Source of the DNA: Haloprofundus salilacus
GTDB taxonomy: Archaea > Halobacteriota > Halobacteria > Halobacteriales > Haloferacaceae
Length of the DNA: 64,000 nt
Direction: 5' to 3'
Assembly: GCF_020150815.1 (NCBI RefSeq)
Contig: NZ_CP083723.1
Coordinates: forward strand, 124,001-188,000
The notes under the pieces were generated by a model. That model had not been told where the DNA came from, searched no databases, and saw only the letters and a program-made list of their open reading frames with translations. Shown here one piece after another: positions 54,776 through 63,218 of the stretch (its first letter is position 1; each line of letters starts with the position of its first letter). The translations under genes were made by a program, and so were the position numbers.

Positions 54776-55360
54776 TTAGCTGAAGCCCTTTCTGGAATTT
54801 GGCAGTGCCACCGTTGTATCTGCAATCTCATAGAGGTCATGTTTCTCGTTAAGACGCTGGCGAATTGCTTCGATATCCCCTATCGGAACTTGATCGAAAA
54901 ATGTCCGAACTTGTTCTAGTTTGGTTTGCTGCCGAATTGGGTGTATCTCAAGATGAGAATCCACACAGTAGCTCAGATCAATGGTGACCGAGTCGTCGAA
55001 ACACTGCTCAAAGATGTATTTCGCGCGTTCTGCGTGATACCGCGAGGTCACGAGATACAGCGTTTCCACTTGGTGATCGAGTTCGTCTATGCGCACGCGT
55101 GCAAAGTAGCCATTTCCGATTGTATCTAACGCACAGTGGTCTGTGACGATATACGCTGGATTGACGCCCTGTGAGCGGGCATACGCGTCCATTACCTCAC
55201 ACTCGGTTTTATCCACGCAGGGATTCACTTGCCCGCCACTCAAGAGCAGATATGACGCATCTGTGTTCGAGAATGCTTCGAGCCCGGCGTCGAGACGTGC
55301 TTGGAGTTGCGGATGAATCTCCTCAGATTGGAGTTCATGTCCAAGCACGACCACGACCAT
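54776..55360 (-). CDS. YdcF/DUF218-like protein
   Basis: 194 residues. It follows the DUF218 pattern: VVVLGHELQSEEIHPQLQAR, YLLLSGGQ, YIVTDHCALDTIGNGYFARV and YLVTSRYHAERAKYIFEQ. Relatives (SanA, ElyC, YdcF) act on envelope or isoprenoid-carrier metabolism. It lacks the usual N-terminal membrane helix, so it would be cytosolic. It is convergent with the polytopic protein, with a 15-base gap. The 330 bases beyond it, up to orc, show no gene and no clear origin-recognition-box array. Confidence 0.78.
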   Translation of the reverse strand: MVVVVLGHELQSEEIHPQLQARLDAGLEAFSNTDASYLLLSGGQVNPCVDKTECEVMDAYARSQGVNPAYIVTDHCALDTIGNGYFARVRIDELDHQVETLYLVTSRYHAERAKYIFEQCFDDSVTIDLSYCVDSHLEIHPIRQQTKLEQVRTFFDQVPIGDIEAIRQRLNEKHDLYEIADTTVALPNSRKGFS

Positions 55361-55690
55361 ACTTCTTCCCTATCGTCGATGGATATAGGTGCTTCGTTGA
55401 ATTGAACACTAAAGGAAGTTGATGTTTAGGAGAGTCTCAACTCGCGGGAAGTCTTTACCGTACCTGCACTTTGCATCACTATTCGACAGTTAACTGCGAC
55501 TGCCGTCTCAGTACTCTTTCTTAATTATTCCACATACGCGCGAGAGTCGACGGTCATTCTGTGCGTCTATTCATTCAGTTTGTCAGCGCGTACGTTATCG
55601 TTGCTCACGTCGATATAGAGACACACGTAGCTCTGATGGAAAATGAGGCTGTTTCCAACGAGCCACCACCCAGTTACCGAGTGAGATGCA

Positions 55691-56920
55691 ATGACCAACT
55701 ACGACGACCTCTTCGCCGAAACAGCCCCGACGAACAGCGTATTTGCAGACAAAGCGGCACTGAATCCGCTGACGCCCTCGAAAGAGATTATCGCCCGCGA
55801 CGAACAAGAGCGCCAGCTAGCAACGCTTCTGAACGGTATTCACGAGGGATATCTTCCACCGACGGTGTCGGTACACGGCCCACCGGGGACGGGCAAGACG
55901 ATGACCACGCGGCGGGTCTGTGAGGAGTTTGCGACACGGCACGAGGAGGTAGCCGTCGAGTACGTCAACCTCAAGGAGTGTCGAACGATCTTCAGCGTCG
56001 CGAACGAGTTGCTCCGTGTCCTTTCGGGCGAGCCAAAACAAGCGTGGGAGGGACTCGACGGCGTCTTCGCCGGTATCTGGGCGGCGCTCGAAGTGTATCC
56101 GGCGTGGACGGTGCTCATCCTCGACGAAATCGACCACATCGCCCACGACTCCAATTACGATCCAAGCGAGTTCTTCTACCGACTGCTGCGCGGGGAAGGG
56201 CGGCTCCAACGTAACATTCAACTGTCTGTGTTTCTGCTCAGCAACGAGTTGCTTGAGGTGGATCTCCGTCTTGACAGCCGCGTCAAGAGCGCGATGAGCG
56301 GCGAGCAGATTTTCTTTCCGCCGTATTCGAGGCCGCTGTTGCGACGGGTGCTCGCGCCGCGCGTCGAACAGGCGTTCAAAGACGGCGTGTTGCCCGAGTC
56401 GGTATTCGAGTACGGAATTCGACAGGCTGCGGCGCGGTGGGGCGATGCGCGAAAGACGATGACGTTGTTTCGCAGAGCCGGCGAGACTGCAAACGAGCGT
56501 GGGTTAGCGGTACTCAACGAGGCGTGTATCGACGCCAACCTCGAACTCACCGAGAAGGAGACGACGATCGAGAAATTGGCACAAGTGCCCCCACAGCATT
56601 ATCTCGTATTACGGGCGGTGACTGGATACAAGAACCGAGAAACTGGTGAGACAGCCCAACCGGTAACGACGAAAGAGGTGGAAGAGGCCTATTCGACGTT
56701 CGACCTTCCGACGCAATCGAAACTTGGGGAGCGGGCGATTCGAGAGGTTGTGACTGAGTTAGAGACGATGGGATTGGTTGAGACGTGGGTCGACTCACGC
56801 GGCCGTGACGGGCGCATCAAACAGATCCAGACGACGTTCGACCCAGAGTGGGTATTTGAAGCCCGATCGACGTATATGGAGGTGCATCGACGGACGGGGG
56901 CGAACGAAGACGTGGAGTGA
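55691..56920 (+). CDS. orc: Orc1/Cdc6-family replication initiator
   Basis: 409 residues. AAA+ motifs are Walker A VHGPPGTGKTMTTRRV, Walker B LILDEIDHI, sensor 1 LLSNELLEVDLRLDSRVKSA and sensor 2 GDARKTMTLFRRAG. A C-terminal winged helix (about 310-390, ATGxTAQPVTTKEVEEAY-like) binds origin DNA. The FPPY and DxRVKSAM motifs are typical. Haloarchaea carry many orc genes, several on plasmids or integrated elements without an active origin. I see no convincing origin-recognition repeats upstream. A small antisense gene lies 5 bases from the stop. Confidence 0.92.
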   Translation: MTNYDDLFAETAPTNSVFADKAALNPLTPSKEIIARDEQERQLATLLNGIHEGYLPPTVSVHGPPGTGKTMTTRRVCEEFATRHEEVAVEYVNLKECRTIFSVANELLRVLSGEPKQAWEGLDGVFAGIWAALEVYPAWTVLILDEIDHIAHDSNYDPSEFFYRLLRGEGRLQRNIQLSVFLLSNELLEVDLRLDSRVKSAMSGEQIFFPPYSRPLLRRVLAPRVEQAFKDGVLPESVFEYGIRQAAARWGDARKTMTLFRRAGETANERGLAVLNEACIDANLELTEKETTIEKLAQVPPQHYLVLRAVTGYKNRETGETAQPVTTKEVEEAYSTFDLPTQSKLGERAIREVVTELETMGLVETWVDSRGRDGRIKQIQTTFDPEWVFEARSTYMEVHRRTGANEDVE

Positions 56921-56925
56921 ATAGG

Positions 56926-57123
56926 CTACTCGCTACAGACGATTTCACGGAGTTCATCAGCCAGGTCTCCATGTTCCTCTAAAGCTTCAATATCTTCCGC
57001 GAGTCGTTCAAATCGTTTTCTGACACGACTAACTGTCTGGTAGCGATAAGAATCGGTTACTTCTGCCTCTCCGGAGACAATCTTTCGTTCTCGGTCAGTC
57101 AAGAGTGCGCGCCGATTAGTCAT
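56926..57123 (-). CDS. Small conserved charged protein linked to orc, copy 1
   Basis: 65 residues from ATG 57123 (57147 would add eight residues not in the second copy). The sequence runs MTNRRALLTDRERKIVSGEA ... YRYQTVSRVRKRFERLAEDI and ends ADELREIVCSE. It is highly charged and helical. A paralogue occurs at 61254-61457, also antisense and just beyond an orc 3' end. From memory such proteins (ALLTxxER ... ELREIVC) are widespread in haloarchaea with no function known. Confidence 0.75.
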   Translation of the reverse strand: MTNRRALLTDRERKIVSGEAEVTDSYRYQTVSRVRKRFERLAEDIEALEEHGDLADELREIVCSE

Positions 57124-57179
57124 ACTACCTCTTTGAGTCTTCGCCATACAATATATTGTGAACTAACTCGCCGAATCGA

Positions 57180-57989
57180 ATATAGTTCTCGCCCTTGACA
57201 ATGGATATCCCGGTACGCCTAAGAACCTCGAAGATGCAGTTGAGTTTGTCGGCGCGAGCGTTCTTGACGACGATCTGCCAACCAACGTCGACGTGATCTT
57301 TCATCTCGCCGTGCTCTCATCGTGCGCGATGCACGAAGACGATCCCACGAAGGGTGCCCGTGTGAACGTCGTTGAACAGGCGCGAGACGATGGATGTGAC
57401 ACAATCGTGTATGCCTCAACGTCCTCGCTACGGCAATCGGACAGTGCCCTCTTCCGAAGATATGGATGTATCTGTGAATACGGGATATGAGGTGTCGAAG
57501 CTCGCCCGTGAGCGCTATGCCGAGTACTTCCCGAACCACTACAAGATGTCAATGGCGGGAATGCATTTCTTCTCTGTCTATTAAGGCTATGGAGGCGCTG
57601 AAGAACACAAAGGTGAATATGCAAATATCATCGCGCAGTTCGCAGATGACATTGTGAACGGCCGGTCGCCGAAAATCTACGGTAACGGAAACCAGACACG
57701 TGATTTCACACATATTGATGATATCGTTCATGGATTGGTTGTAGCCGCAGAATTCGATTGACGGGTGTGTAGAACCTGGGTACGTGCGAAAGCTACGACT
57801 TCAATACGGTCGTCGAGATGCTGAACGAGGAATTTGGTGGAGCCAGTGTACGTCGAAAACCCGATTTCGGAGGACGTCTACGTCCACGACACGATGGCCG
57901 ATATCTCGAAGATACAATCAGATGCGGGATGGGAGCCCCAGATTGATTTTGTAGAGGGTATCGAGCGGGTTTGTCGTCAGTATCAGTAA
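57180..57989 (+). pseudogene. NAD-dependent epimerase/dehydratase pseudogene
   Basis: Pieces in different frames: LEDAVEFVGASVLDDDLPTN, VDVIFHLAVLSSCAMHEDDP, GYGGAEEHKGEYANIIAQFA-like and SPKIYGNGNQTRDFTHIDDI, then VHDTMADISKIQSDAGWEPQ ending FVEGIERVCRQYQ. These match UDP-glucose 4-epimerase-type short-chain dehydrogenases. The N-terminal Rossmann GxxGxxG part is missing, and several frameshifts and stops interrupt the rest. A short membrane-like tail (FDWLSVSFGATMMALLYFSN) at 58010-58084 may be a second remnant. Confidence 0.85.
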
Positions 57990-58080
57990 GGAGAGGTGAT
58001 CATTGCGCTTTTGATTGGCTTTCGGTGTCCTTCGGGGCGACGATGATGGCACTACTTTACTTCAGCAACTGGGACATCGT

Positions 58081-58413
58081 CTAGGCGGCATCAATGGTGG
58101 CTTCGCGTATTTGCTTGTATTCCTCGTCGTCGTGGCGTGTGACGTTGGCTGTATCCTCAGCTGCAATGCGCTCTTCCGGAACTAGGAGATTGTCAAGGAG
58201 ACGATAGCCGGGCAGTACATGGCGTTCTACCATATCCGTAGATAATTCGTGCGCAGTGTTTCCTGAGACTAGAGCGTCTCTATAGTACACGCCTCTCGAG
58301 AGGTATTCCTTCTTTTGAGGTACTGAATCATATCGGTGCACTGACCGTCTGCTTGATGAGAGGTTTGTGTCACCAAGAGAGGAGTTTAGACTGTCGAGTC
58401 CGTCCAGTAGCAT
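58081..58413 (-). CDS. Hypothetical protein, doubtful
   Basis: 110 codons without a known domain; mildly acidic and hydrophilic (DMVERHVLPGYRLLDNLLVP, EERIAAEDTANVTRH). The start is back to back with the NmrA-like start (CATATG), which leaves no promoter space outside either gene. It could be an internal start or a fragment. Confidence is low. Confidence 0.35.
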   Translation of the reverse strand: MLLDGLDSLNSSLGDTNLSSSRRSVHRYDSVPQKKEYLSRGVYYRDALVSGNTAHELSTDMVERHVLPGYRLLDNLLVPEERIAAEDTANVTRHDDEEYKQIREATIDAA

Positions 58414-59274
58414 ATGAGTGACTCAGTTCTCGTAATCGGTGCCACAGGGACGCAGGGAGGAGCGGTCGCCAATCATCTGCTGGAAAGTAACGTCACCGTG
58501 TACGCGCTTACGCGCTCTCCGGAAAGTGACGAAGCGCGCACTCTCGAAGAAAACGGAGCGGAAATTATCGAGGGGAATCTCAACGAGACCGATGCACTTG
58601 AGGACGTAATGGGAGCGGTCGACGGCGTCTTCTGTGTCACCAATTTCTGGGAACACGGCTACGACAGCGAAGTCCAGCAAGGTAAGAACGCTGTCGATGC
58701 CGCTGTCAACGCCGATGTCGACCACTTCGTGTTCAGTTCTGTCGGTGGGGCCGAGCGCGATACCGAGATCTCTCACTTCGACTCCAAGTGGGAAATCGAG
58801 CAGTACCTCGAGGACACTGACATAGACACAACCGTCGTTCGCCCCGTGTTCTTCATGCAGAATCTAGAGGCCAATCGTGAGGACGTCATGGACGGCACAC
58901 TGGCGCTCGCGATGGAACGACGCGTTCCGTTACAAATGCTCGATGTCGACGACCTCGGAGCGTTCGTCGTCCAGGTGTTTGCTGAACCTGACCGCTATAT
59001 CGGTGAGGCGTTTGAACTTGCGAGCGACGAACTCACGCTTACTGCAACGGCGATCCGAATGGCCGACGTGACTGGTGTGGATGTGACTGCACGTCACCTC
59101 ACGCCTATCGACCTCGAAGAAATGATGGGGCAGGCTGGCGAAGAATATCGCGTGATGTTTGAGTGGTTTAACGAGCACGGATATGAGTCGCCAATCGACA
59201 CCCTCCAAGCCGAGCATGGGCTCACCTTCTCTCGACTGACAGAGTATCTCGAACGAGCGGGTTGGGGCCAATGA
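58414..59274 (+). CDS. NmrA-like NAD(P)-binding protein
   Basis: 286 residues. The N-terminal Rossmann motif is VLVIGATGTQGGAVANHLLE, followed by VFCVTNFWEHGYDSEVQQGK and the HFVFSSVGGAERDTEISHFD-SKWEIEQYL segment of atypical short-chain dehydrogenases of the NmrA/HSCARG type. Such proteins sense the redox state or reduce quinones. The catalytic YxxxK is absent, which favours sensing. The TGA stop abuts the end of the IS element. Confidence 0.87.
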   Translation: MSDSVLVIGATGTQGGAVANHLLESNVTVYALTRSPESDEARTLEENGAEIIEGNLNETDALEDVMGAVDGVFCVTNFWEHGYDSEVQQGKNAVDAAVNADVDHFVFSSVGGAERDTEISHFDSKWEIEQYLEDTDIDTTVVRPVFFMQNLEANREDVMDGTLALAMERRVPLQMLDVDDLGAFVVQVFAEPDRYIGEAFELASDELTLTATAIRMADVTGVDVTARHLTPIDLEEMMGQAGEEYRVMFEWFNEHGYESPIDTLQAEHGLTFSRLTEYLERAGWGQ

Positions 59275-59323
59275 CATCCTCCTCGCCGCAAACGGTGAGG
59301 TTTCCTCGCGCTGGGGGTATCGC

Positions 59324-60655
59324 TTACCGACCCACGGAGGCAACTTGCGGGTTCGTATGTTCCTCGTTGAGAACTGAGCGTGGTGACTCTGACCAGTTAT
59401 GGTCGTCCCACTTGAGGCATACAGGCCGTGCCATCGACCGTGTTACCGTCGTCTGCCGTTGACGAGACGCGGAGTGTCTCGTTCGCCAATCAGAACTCTT
59501 CGAGTTCTGATGACGTCTCAAGAACGATTCCGATGCTACGAGGTCTGCGTGACCCTCGAACCCACACGAACACGTCAGCGTGTCTTGGTGGCGAACCGTG
59601 TCCGTAGTTGACCCGCAGTTCGGACACGTCTGAGAAGTCCACGCTTCCGACCGAACCTCAACCGACATGCCGTATTCTTCAGCGGTACACGCTAGGCGGT
59701 TCACGAACGCTCGGAACGCCCAGAAGTTGTGCGTCTTGGCGTTCGCTCGAACCGACCAGTGTTTCTCCAATACGTCGGTTAAGTCGCCCACGTACACTGT
59801 CGAGACGCCTTCATCGTACAGTCGTTCGATGAGGTCGCGGCAGAGCGCGTCTTGGGCGTGGTCGCGTCGTTTGGTGCGCCGATCGTACAGGCGTCGGATG
59901 CGGTGACTACTGTATCGACCGGCTTCCAAGAGTGCTTGGAGGCGGGCGATTTCTCGCGTTGTTTTGCGGAATCTCTCGAACAGGTCGCGCCCTTCGTACA
60001 GGTATTGCTGGCCGGTCGTGGTCGTGCAGGCGACGAGGTTGTTCGCACCGATGTCCAAAGCGGCTTCTTCGGAAGCCAGTGGTTGTGCCAGTCGAGAAGT
60101 GTCGATGGTGACTGGCTGAAAGGCCCTGAACGTTTGTACGTTCTCGTCGTAGAACAACTCCAACCGACCCTGTGCCTCGTACTCCTTCCAGTTGGGGTCG
60201 CCTCGGACTTCTAGCCGGAGGCGTTCGCGGTATCCCAACCCGTACTCGTCTTTCAGGTCTTGTCCGACGAGAATTTCGAGGCGAGAATATTCATCCCATT
60301 CAACGGAGTATGACGTGTTTCGGATGTACGTGCGGAGTTCTCGACCGTCTTCTGAGTTTCCCCAGAAGCCGGGCTTGCCGTTTTCTTCGCCTTTCTTTTG
60401 GAGAGCGAAAAACGACTTCCACGATTCGCGGTTCTTGCGTTCGATTTGCTGAACGGTCGAAGCACCGAGAACATCGCCGTAGCGACCGCGATACTCACTG
60501 ATGTCCCATACGTCTCCGTCTGGGTCGGCGTAGTTCTCGCGGCGCTCGTAGTTGATTTCGTTCCAGAGAGCGGCAGAAGCGTCCAACAGGCGTCGAAGCA
60601 ACTCCTCGTCCTCGTCGGACTGTGGAATCACGTCGAACGTGTTGGTTCGCTTCAT
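59324..60655 (-). CDS. tnpB: TnpB-like RNA-guided nuclease homologue, RuvC-II Glu replaced
   Basis: 443 residues. Ruv[16 protein letters not shown] (Asp) and Ruv[17 protein letters not shown] (Asp) are present, with a zinc ribbon [12 protein letters not shown] ... CSC between. At RuvC-II the family has VxxEDL but this protein has [14 protein letters not shown], so the catalytic Glu is Gly. The haloarchaeal IS1341 signature [17 protein letters not shown] is intact. TnpB normally cuts DNA guided by an RNA made from the element's right end; activity here is doubtful. The C-terminal ~60 residues include [19 protein letters not shown], encoded over two DNA hairpins, and may be disrupted. Confidence 0.88.
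   Translation of the reverse strand: MKRTNTFDVIPQSDEDEELLRRLLDASAALWNEINYERRENYADPDGDVWDISEYRGRYGDVLGASTVQQIERKNRESWKSFFALQKKGEENGKPGFWGNSEDGRELRTYIRNTSYSVEWDEYSRLEILVGQDLKDEYGLGYRERLRLEVRGDPNWKEYEAQGRLELFYDENVQTFRAFQPVTIDTSRLAQPLASEEAALDIGANNLVACTTTTGQQYLYEGRDLFERFRKTTREIARLQALLEAGRYSSHRIRRLYDRRTKRRDHAQDALCRDLIERLYDEGVSTVYVGDLTDVLEKHWSVRANAKTHNFWAFRAFVNRLACTAEEYGMSVEVRSEAWTSQTCPNCGSTTDTVRHQDTLTCSCGFEGHADLVASESFLRRHQNSKSSDWRTRHSASRQRQTTVTRSMARPVCLKWDDHNWSESPRSVLNEEHTNPQVASVGR
59463..59511 (-). ncRNA. Hairpins in the tnpB 3' region, part of a possible reRNA
   Basis: CGAGAC...GTCTCG (59463-59481, 7-base loop) and ATCAGAACTC-TTC-GAGTTCTGAT (59489-59511) are perfect stems inside the tnpB 3' coding end. 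With the right-end hairpin at 59281-59300 they give three successive stems, as expected of a guide RNA transcribed across the end of tnpB. The RNA is inferred and its limits are not known. Confidence 0.4.
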
Positions 60656-60708
60656 CGACTACTGGTTGCATCGGAACACACATAAAGATGTGGTTTATGT
60701 GTTACTAT

Positions 60709-60846
60709 ATGGTCGAAGTTCGCATTGAGTTTGACGATGAGGAACAGTATGAACGGCTGAAGGAACTGAAGAAGCACCGTGGGTTGACGTGGAAGGGATT
60801 GCTTCTCGAAGGCGAGAAGAAAGTCAGGGAGGATACCCCAGAGTAA
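60709..60846 (+). CDS. 45-residue RHH-like protein accompanying tnpB
   Basis: MVEVRIEFDDEEQYERLKEL then KKHRGLTWKGLLLEGEKKV and a short tail. A beta-strand followed by two helices (ERLKELKKHRGLTWKGLLL) fits a ribbon-helix-helix DNA-binding fold. It is divergent from tnpB with 53 bases between the starts. From memory, near-identical small genes sit beside many haloarchaeal tnpB copies. A repressor role is inferred. Confidence 0.7.
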   Translation: MVEVRIEFDDEEQYERLKELKKHRGLTWKGLLLEGEKKVREDTPE

Positions 60847-61049
60847 GTGTCGAGCGTGGTCTGTGTCGCAGGGTGTCGGATTCACGCCCCCCCCTAAAGG
60901 GCGAGACTTACTCCTTGATTCTGGTAGTCACCGCAGTGGTTACAGAGTGGGTGTTGGCCGCTCGGTGAATTGGTGGATCTCTCGGTTGCCATTTCGAGTT
61001 GTACTGATAGAGGGAGGAAAATAGGCCGATGGGTGTCGTTTCCGGAATT

Positions 61050-61219
61050 CCGATAACGGAGTGGAGGTTCTGTTGAGACGGGGGTTAACGCACGCGAGCG
61101 CGCGAGGCGGGCGCATCAACCAGATTCAGACGACGTTCGACTCCAAGTGGGTGTCCGAAGCCCAATCGACGTACATGGAGGCGCATCGACGGACGCGGAC
61201 AGAGGGAGAAGCGGAGTGA
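61050..61219 (+). pseudogene. Remnant of an orc 3' end
   Basis: After an altered start (VETGVNARERARGGRI) it reads NQIQTTFDSKWVSEAQSTYM then EAHRRTRTEGEAE and a stop. This aligns with the last ~50 residues of the orc gene at 55691-56920 (KQIQTTFDPEWVFEARSTYM). The rest of that gene copy is missing. It is followed by a second small antisense gene, as in copy 1. Confidence 0.87.
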
Positions 61220-61253
61220 GGCGGTTAGATATTCTGGGGCTATGAACCGTGTC

Positions 61254-61457
61254 CTATTCGTCACAGACGATGTCTCGGAGTTCGTCGAGGAGCTCGGGGT
61301 GGTGCTCTCTTAATACCTCTATATCTTCTGTGAGTTCGTCGTGAATTCGGTTACGGACCTCAGTGATAGCTTGGTATCGTTTTCGATCTTCGACCTCTTC
61401 TTCCTTGGAAATTCTTTTCCGTTCCGTTTTGGTCATCAGGGCGCGGGTACGAGCCAT
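61254..61457 (-). CDS. Small conserved charged protein linked to orc, copy 2
   Basis: 67 residues: MARTRALMTKTERKRISKEE, RKRYQAITEVRNRIHDELTE and a PELLDELRDIVCDE end. It is about half identical to the protein at 56926, with the same position and orientation relative to an orc 3' end, here reduced to a fragment. The reading frame is intact although its partner has decayed, so it may be functional on its own. Confidence 0.77.
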   Translation of the reverse strand: MARTRALMTKTERKRISKEEEVEDRKRYQAITEVRNRIHDELTEDIEVLREHHPELLDELRDIVCDE

Positions 61458-61657
61458 TCTCCTCTGTCTTTTCTCGCTCCCTCTACAGGATACTATTGAT
61501 TTAGCTCACCTAATTAGTCATCATATATACATAGTATGCAAATTTGCGAACCTTCAAGTAGGCGGCGCGAGTACGATTTTGTGAGAACACCCTGGTGTAG
61601 CTAGTAGAAATGGCCGGTGCGCCAACACCGACCAAGGGGTTCTCAGCAGAGGAACCC

Positions 61658-61852
61658 ATGAGTACGGAAGCAACACGACACCAAAACGCTGGTGTTACTG
61701 ACGAAGATGTACAGAAAACGGTCTCTGGACCGCACGTCGGCTACGACGCGTACGGTCGGCGTGACCATACCTACTACCGCTGTGAGGAGTGCGGTTACGA
61801 GGCACTGCGAGTAATCGACCTCCTGCACCGCACGGGATGTCCGGTCGCATGA
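61658..61852 (+). CDS. 64-residue zinc-finger-like protein, first gene of an operon
   Basis: From ATG 61658: MSTEATRHQNAGVTDEDVQK, HVGYDAYGRRDHTYYRCEEC and GYEALRVIDLLHRTGCPVA. The C-terminal C-x2-C ... H-x3-C pattern fits one zinc finger. Its stop overlaps the next start (ATGA at 61849). The family is not recognised. Confidence 0.7.
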   Translation: MSTEATRHQNAGVTDEDVQKTVSGPHVGYDAYGRRDHTYYRCEECGYEALRVIDLLHRTGCPVA

Positions 61853-62382
61853 GCAAAGAAGAGGTGTTGGTCGGTCCCGAACTCGAGGAGTGTCCGGTTT
61901 GTGGTGTTGTCGGACTACCTGAGCGAATTGAAGAACACGATTGTGAGGCGTTTCTCGAGGGACGACGTCGAGACGCGGAACAGAGAGACGGTCGCTCGGA
62001 GACAGAGTGGCTGTCGACTCGATGGAATCCGATACTCACAGCACCCGCAAATCAAGTTCTTACTGGACTTCCTGTAGCTCGGGCGGAGACCGTCTCGTGT
62101 GCTCGCTGTACAACGCTACTCCGAGAAGGTGCGTCGGTCATCGCGATCGTCTCGTGGTACTCACGAGAGGCACGTTGGAGACTGCTTCACCTGTGCTGTT
62201 CGCGCTGTCCACCTACCTTGGAGCACAAGTTCCAGCAAGATACTGACGAGAGGGGGCTTCCGGACCTCCTCGCGCTCGCCCGGCTCGGAACGCTGTCGAT
62301 TTCGAGCCAACAGTGGCATCGACTTTGTCTGTCGGAGATTGAGCGAGTTGTACGGTGTGGGCCGTCGGGAGGCGCGAGATGA
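61849..62382 (+). CDS. Cysteine/histidine-rich protein, second gene of the operon
   Basis: 177 residues. An N-terminal finger (LEECPVCGVVGLPERIEEHD plus C) is followed by a second cysteine set (TVSCARCTTLLREG ... LLHLCCSRCPP). No catalytic motif is clear. Start and stop overlap both neighbours by ATGA, so the three products are probably made together. A nucleic-acid or protein-binding role is inferred. Confidence 0.72.
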   Translation: MSKEEVLVGPELEECPVCGVVGLPERIEEHDCEAFLEGRRRDAEQRDGRSETEWLSTRWNPILTAPANQVLTGLPVARAETVSCARCTTLLREGASVIAIVSWYSREARWRLLHLCCSRCPPTLEHKFQQDTDERGLPDLLALARLGTLSISSQQWHRLCLSEIERVVRCGPSGGAR

Positions 62383-63167
62383 GTACCGACGGAGCTGACG
62401 AAACGGAAAGACGGCCACTCGTCGAACTCGAAGCGAAACTCTCGGAGGTAGAGACAGAAATCGCATCCGAGCGAGAGCGACGACGGACGCTCGAAACGAA
62501 GCTCGAAGCGGTCGAACGAGATGCTGCGGTCGGGCGACGCCTTGCGTCGACGCTTCGGTCGTACGTCGTCGGCGAGTTTGACGCCGAGTACAGCGTCAAT
62601 GAGTTCGACGAGATACTTAATGAGCGGGGCTCCGTTCTCGCACGGCTTGATCTACTTGAGGACGAAACCGAGGCTGTCGCGCAGCACCGAGCGTGGATTC
62701 TCGACGAACGCCGACTTCGGGGTCGCGAAGACGGTCGCCTCGCACGGCGGCTCAGCGCCATCGAAGACGAAGTCGGAATCAGCCCGCCCGAGGCGGTCAC
62801 CATCGGTGAAGGCGGAGGAGACACGAGCGAACTCTCGCGCTTGGAGCGATTTCTGCGATACGGTCCAAGTGCGGTCGTTGACCAGCCGTATCCTGTCCAC
62901 TATCGCGCCCACGAAATCGGGCTACACCTTGGCGAGTGGGGCATACGAATCAGTGATGCAAACGGACGCCGAATTCGGCTCTGCTCGAAGCGTGATGATT
63001 TGAAGCAGAAACTCGCTGCGGAGCGTGACGAGACGCTACAGTGGACACAGGTGTATCGAGCGATGCAGAAGTTAGTCGACATCGCGGACGGACTGATTCG
63101 ACTGCGCGAAGGTTCGAGCAACGAAGGAAAGTACGTCCTTGAGATACGGTTTGACGAAGAGAGGTGA
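62379..63167 (+). CDS. Coiled-coil protein, third gene of the operon
   Basis: 262 residues. The first ~60 form a likely coiled coil (LVELEAKLSEVETEIASERE, RRRTLETKLEAVERDAAV), followed by helical parts with few hydrophobic segments. A predicted alpha/beta end (IRISDANGRRIRLCSKRDDL) may bind a ligand or partner. No enzyme motif is visible. It is the last gene of the ATGA-coupled set and a relative of nothing that I can name. Confidence 0.72.
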   Translation: MSTDGADETERRPLVELEAKLSEVETEIASERERRRTLETKLEAVERDAAVGRRLASTLRSYVVGEFDAEYSVNEFDEILNERGSVLARLDLLEDETEAVAQHRAWILDERRLRGREDGRLARRLSAIEDEVGISPPEAVTIGEGGGDTSELSRLERFLRYGPSAVVDQPYPVHYRAHEIGLHLGEWGIRISDANGRRIRLCSKRDDLKQKLAAERDETLQWTQVYRAMQKLVDIADGLIRLREGSSNEGKYVLEIRFDEER

Positions 63168-63218
63168 ACAGCAAATGAAGAACGGCACAGTAATCCAGTC
63201 GAGACAAGGAGGGCCTTC

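Larger units (their letters stand above)
59275..60905 (-). mobile_element. IS200/IS605-family element with tnpB only (IS1341 type)
   Basis: The right end is at 59275-59305 with the hairpin CCTCGCCG-CAAA-CGGTGAGG. The left end is probably near 60890-60905, where CCCCCCCCTAAAGGGCGAGA gives another small hairpin. Inside are tnpB on the minus strand and a small divergent gene at 60709. No tnpA is present, so movement would depend on a transposase elsewhere. The left boundary is uncertain by some tens of bases. Confidence 0.7.

Noticed and set aside
55361..55690. Possible replication origin upstream of orc.
   Set aside because: No set of origin-recognition-box repeats was found; single TTTCCA and TTCCAC matches are not enough.
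58081..58413. 110-codon frame considered as part of an operon with its neighbours.
   Set aside because: It is on the opposite strand and back to back with the NmrA-like start without promoter space; kept only as a doubtful gene.
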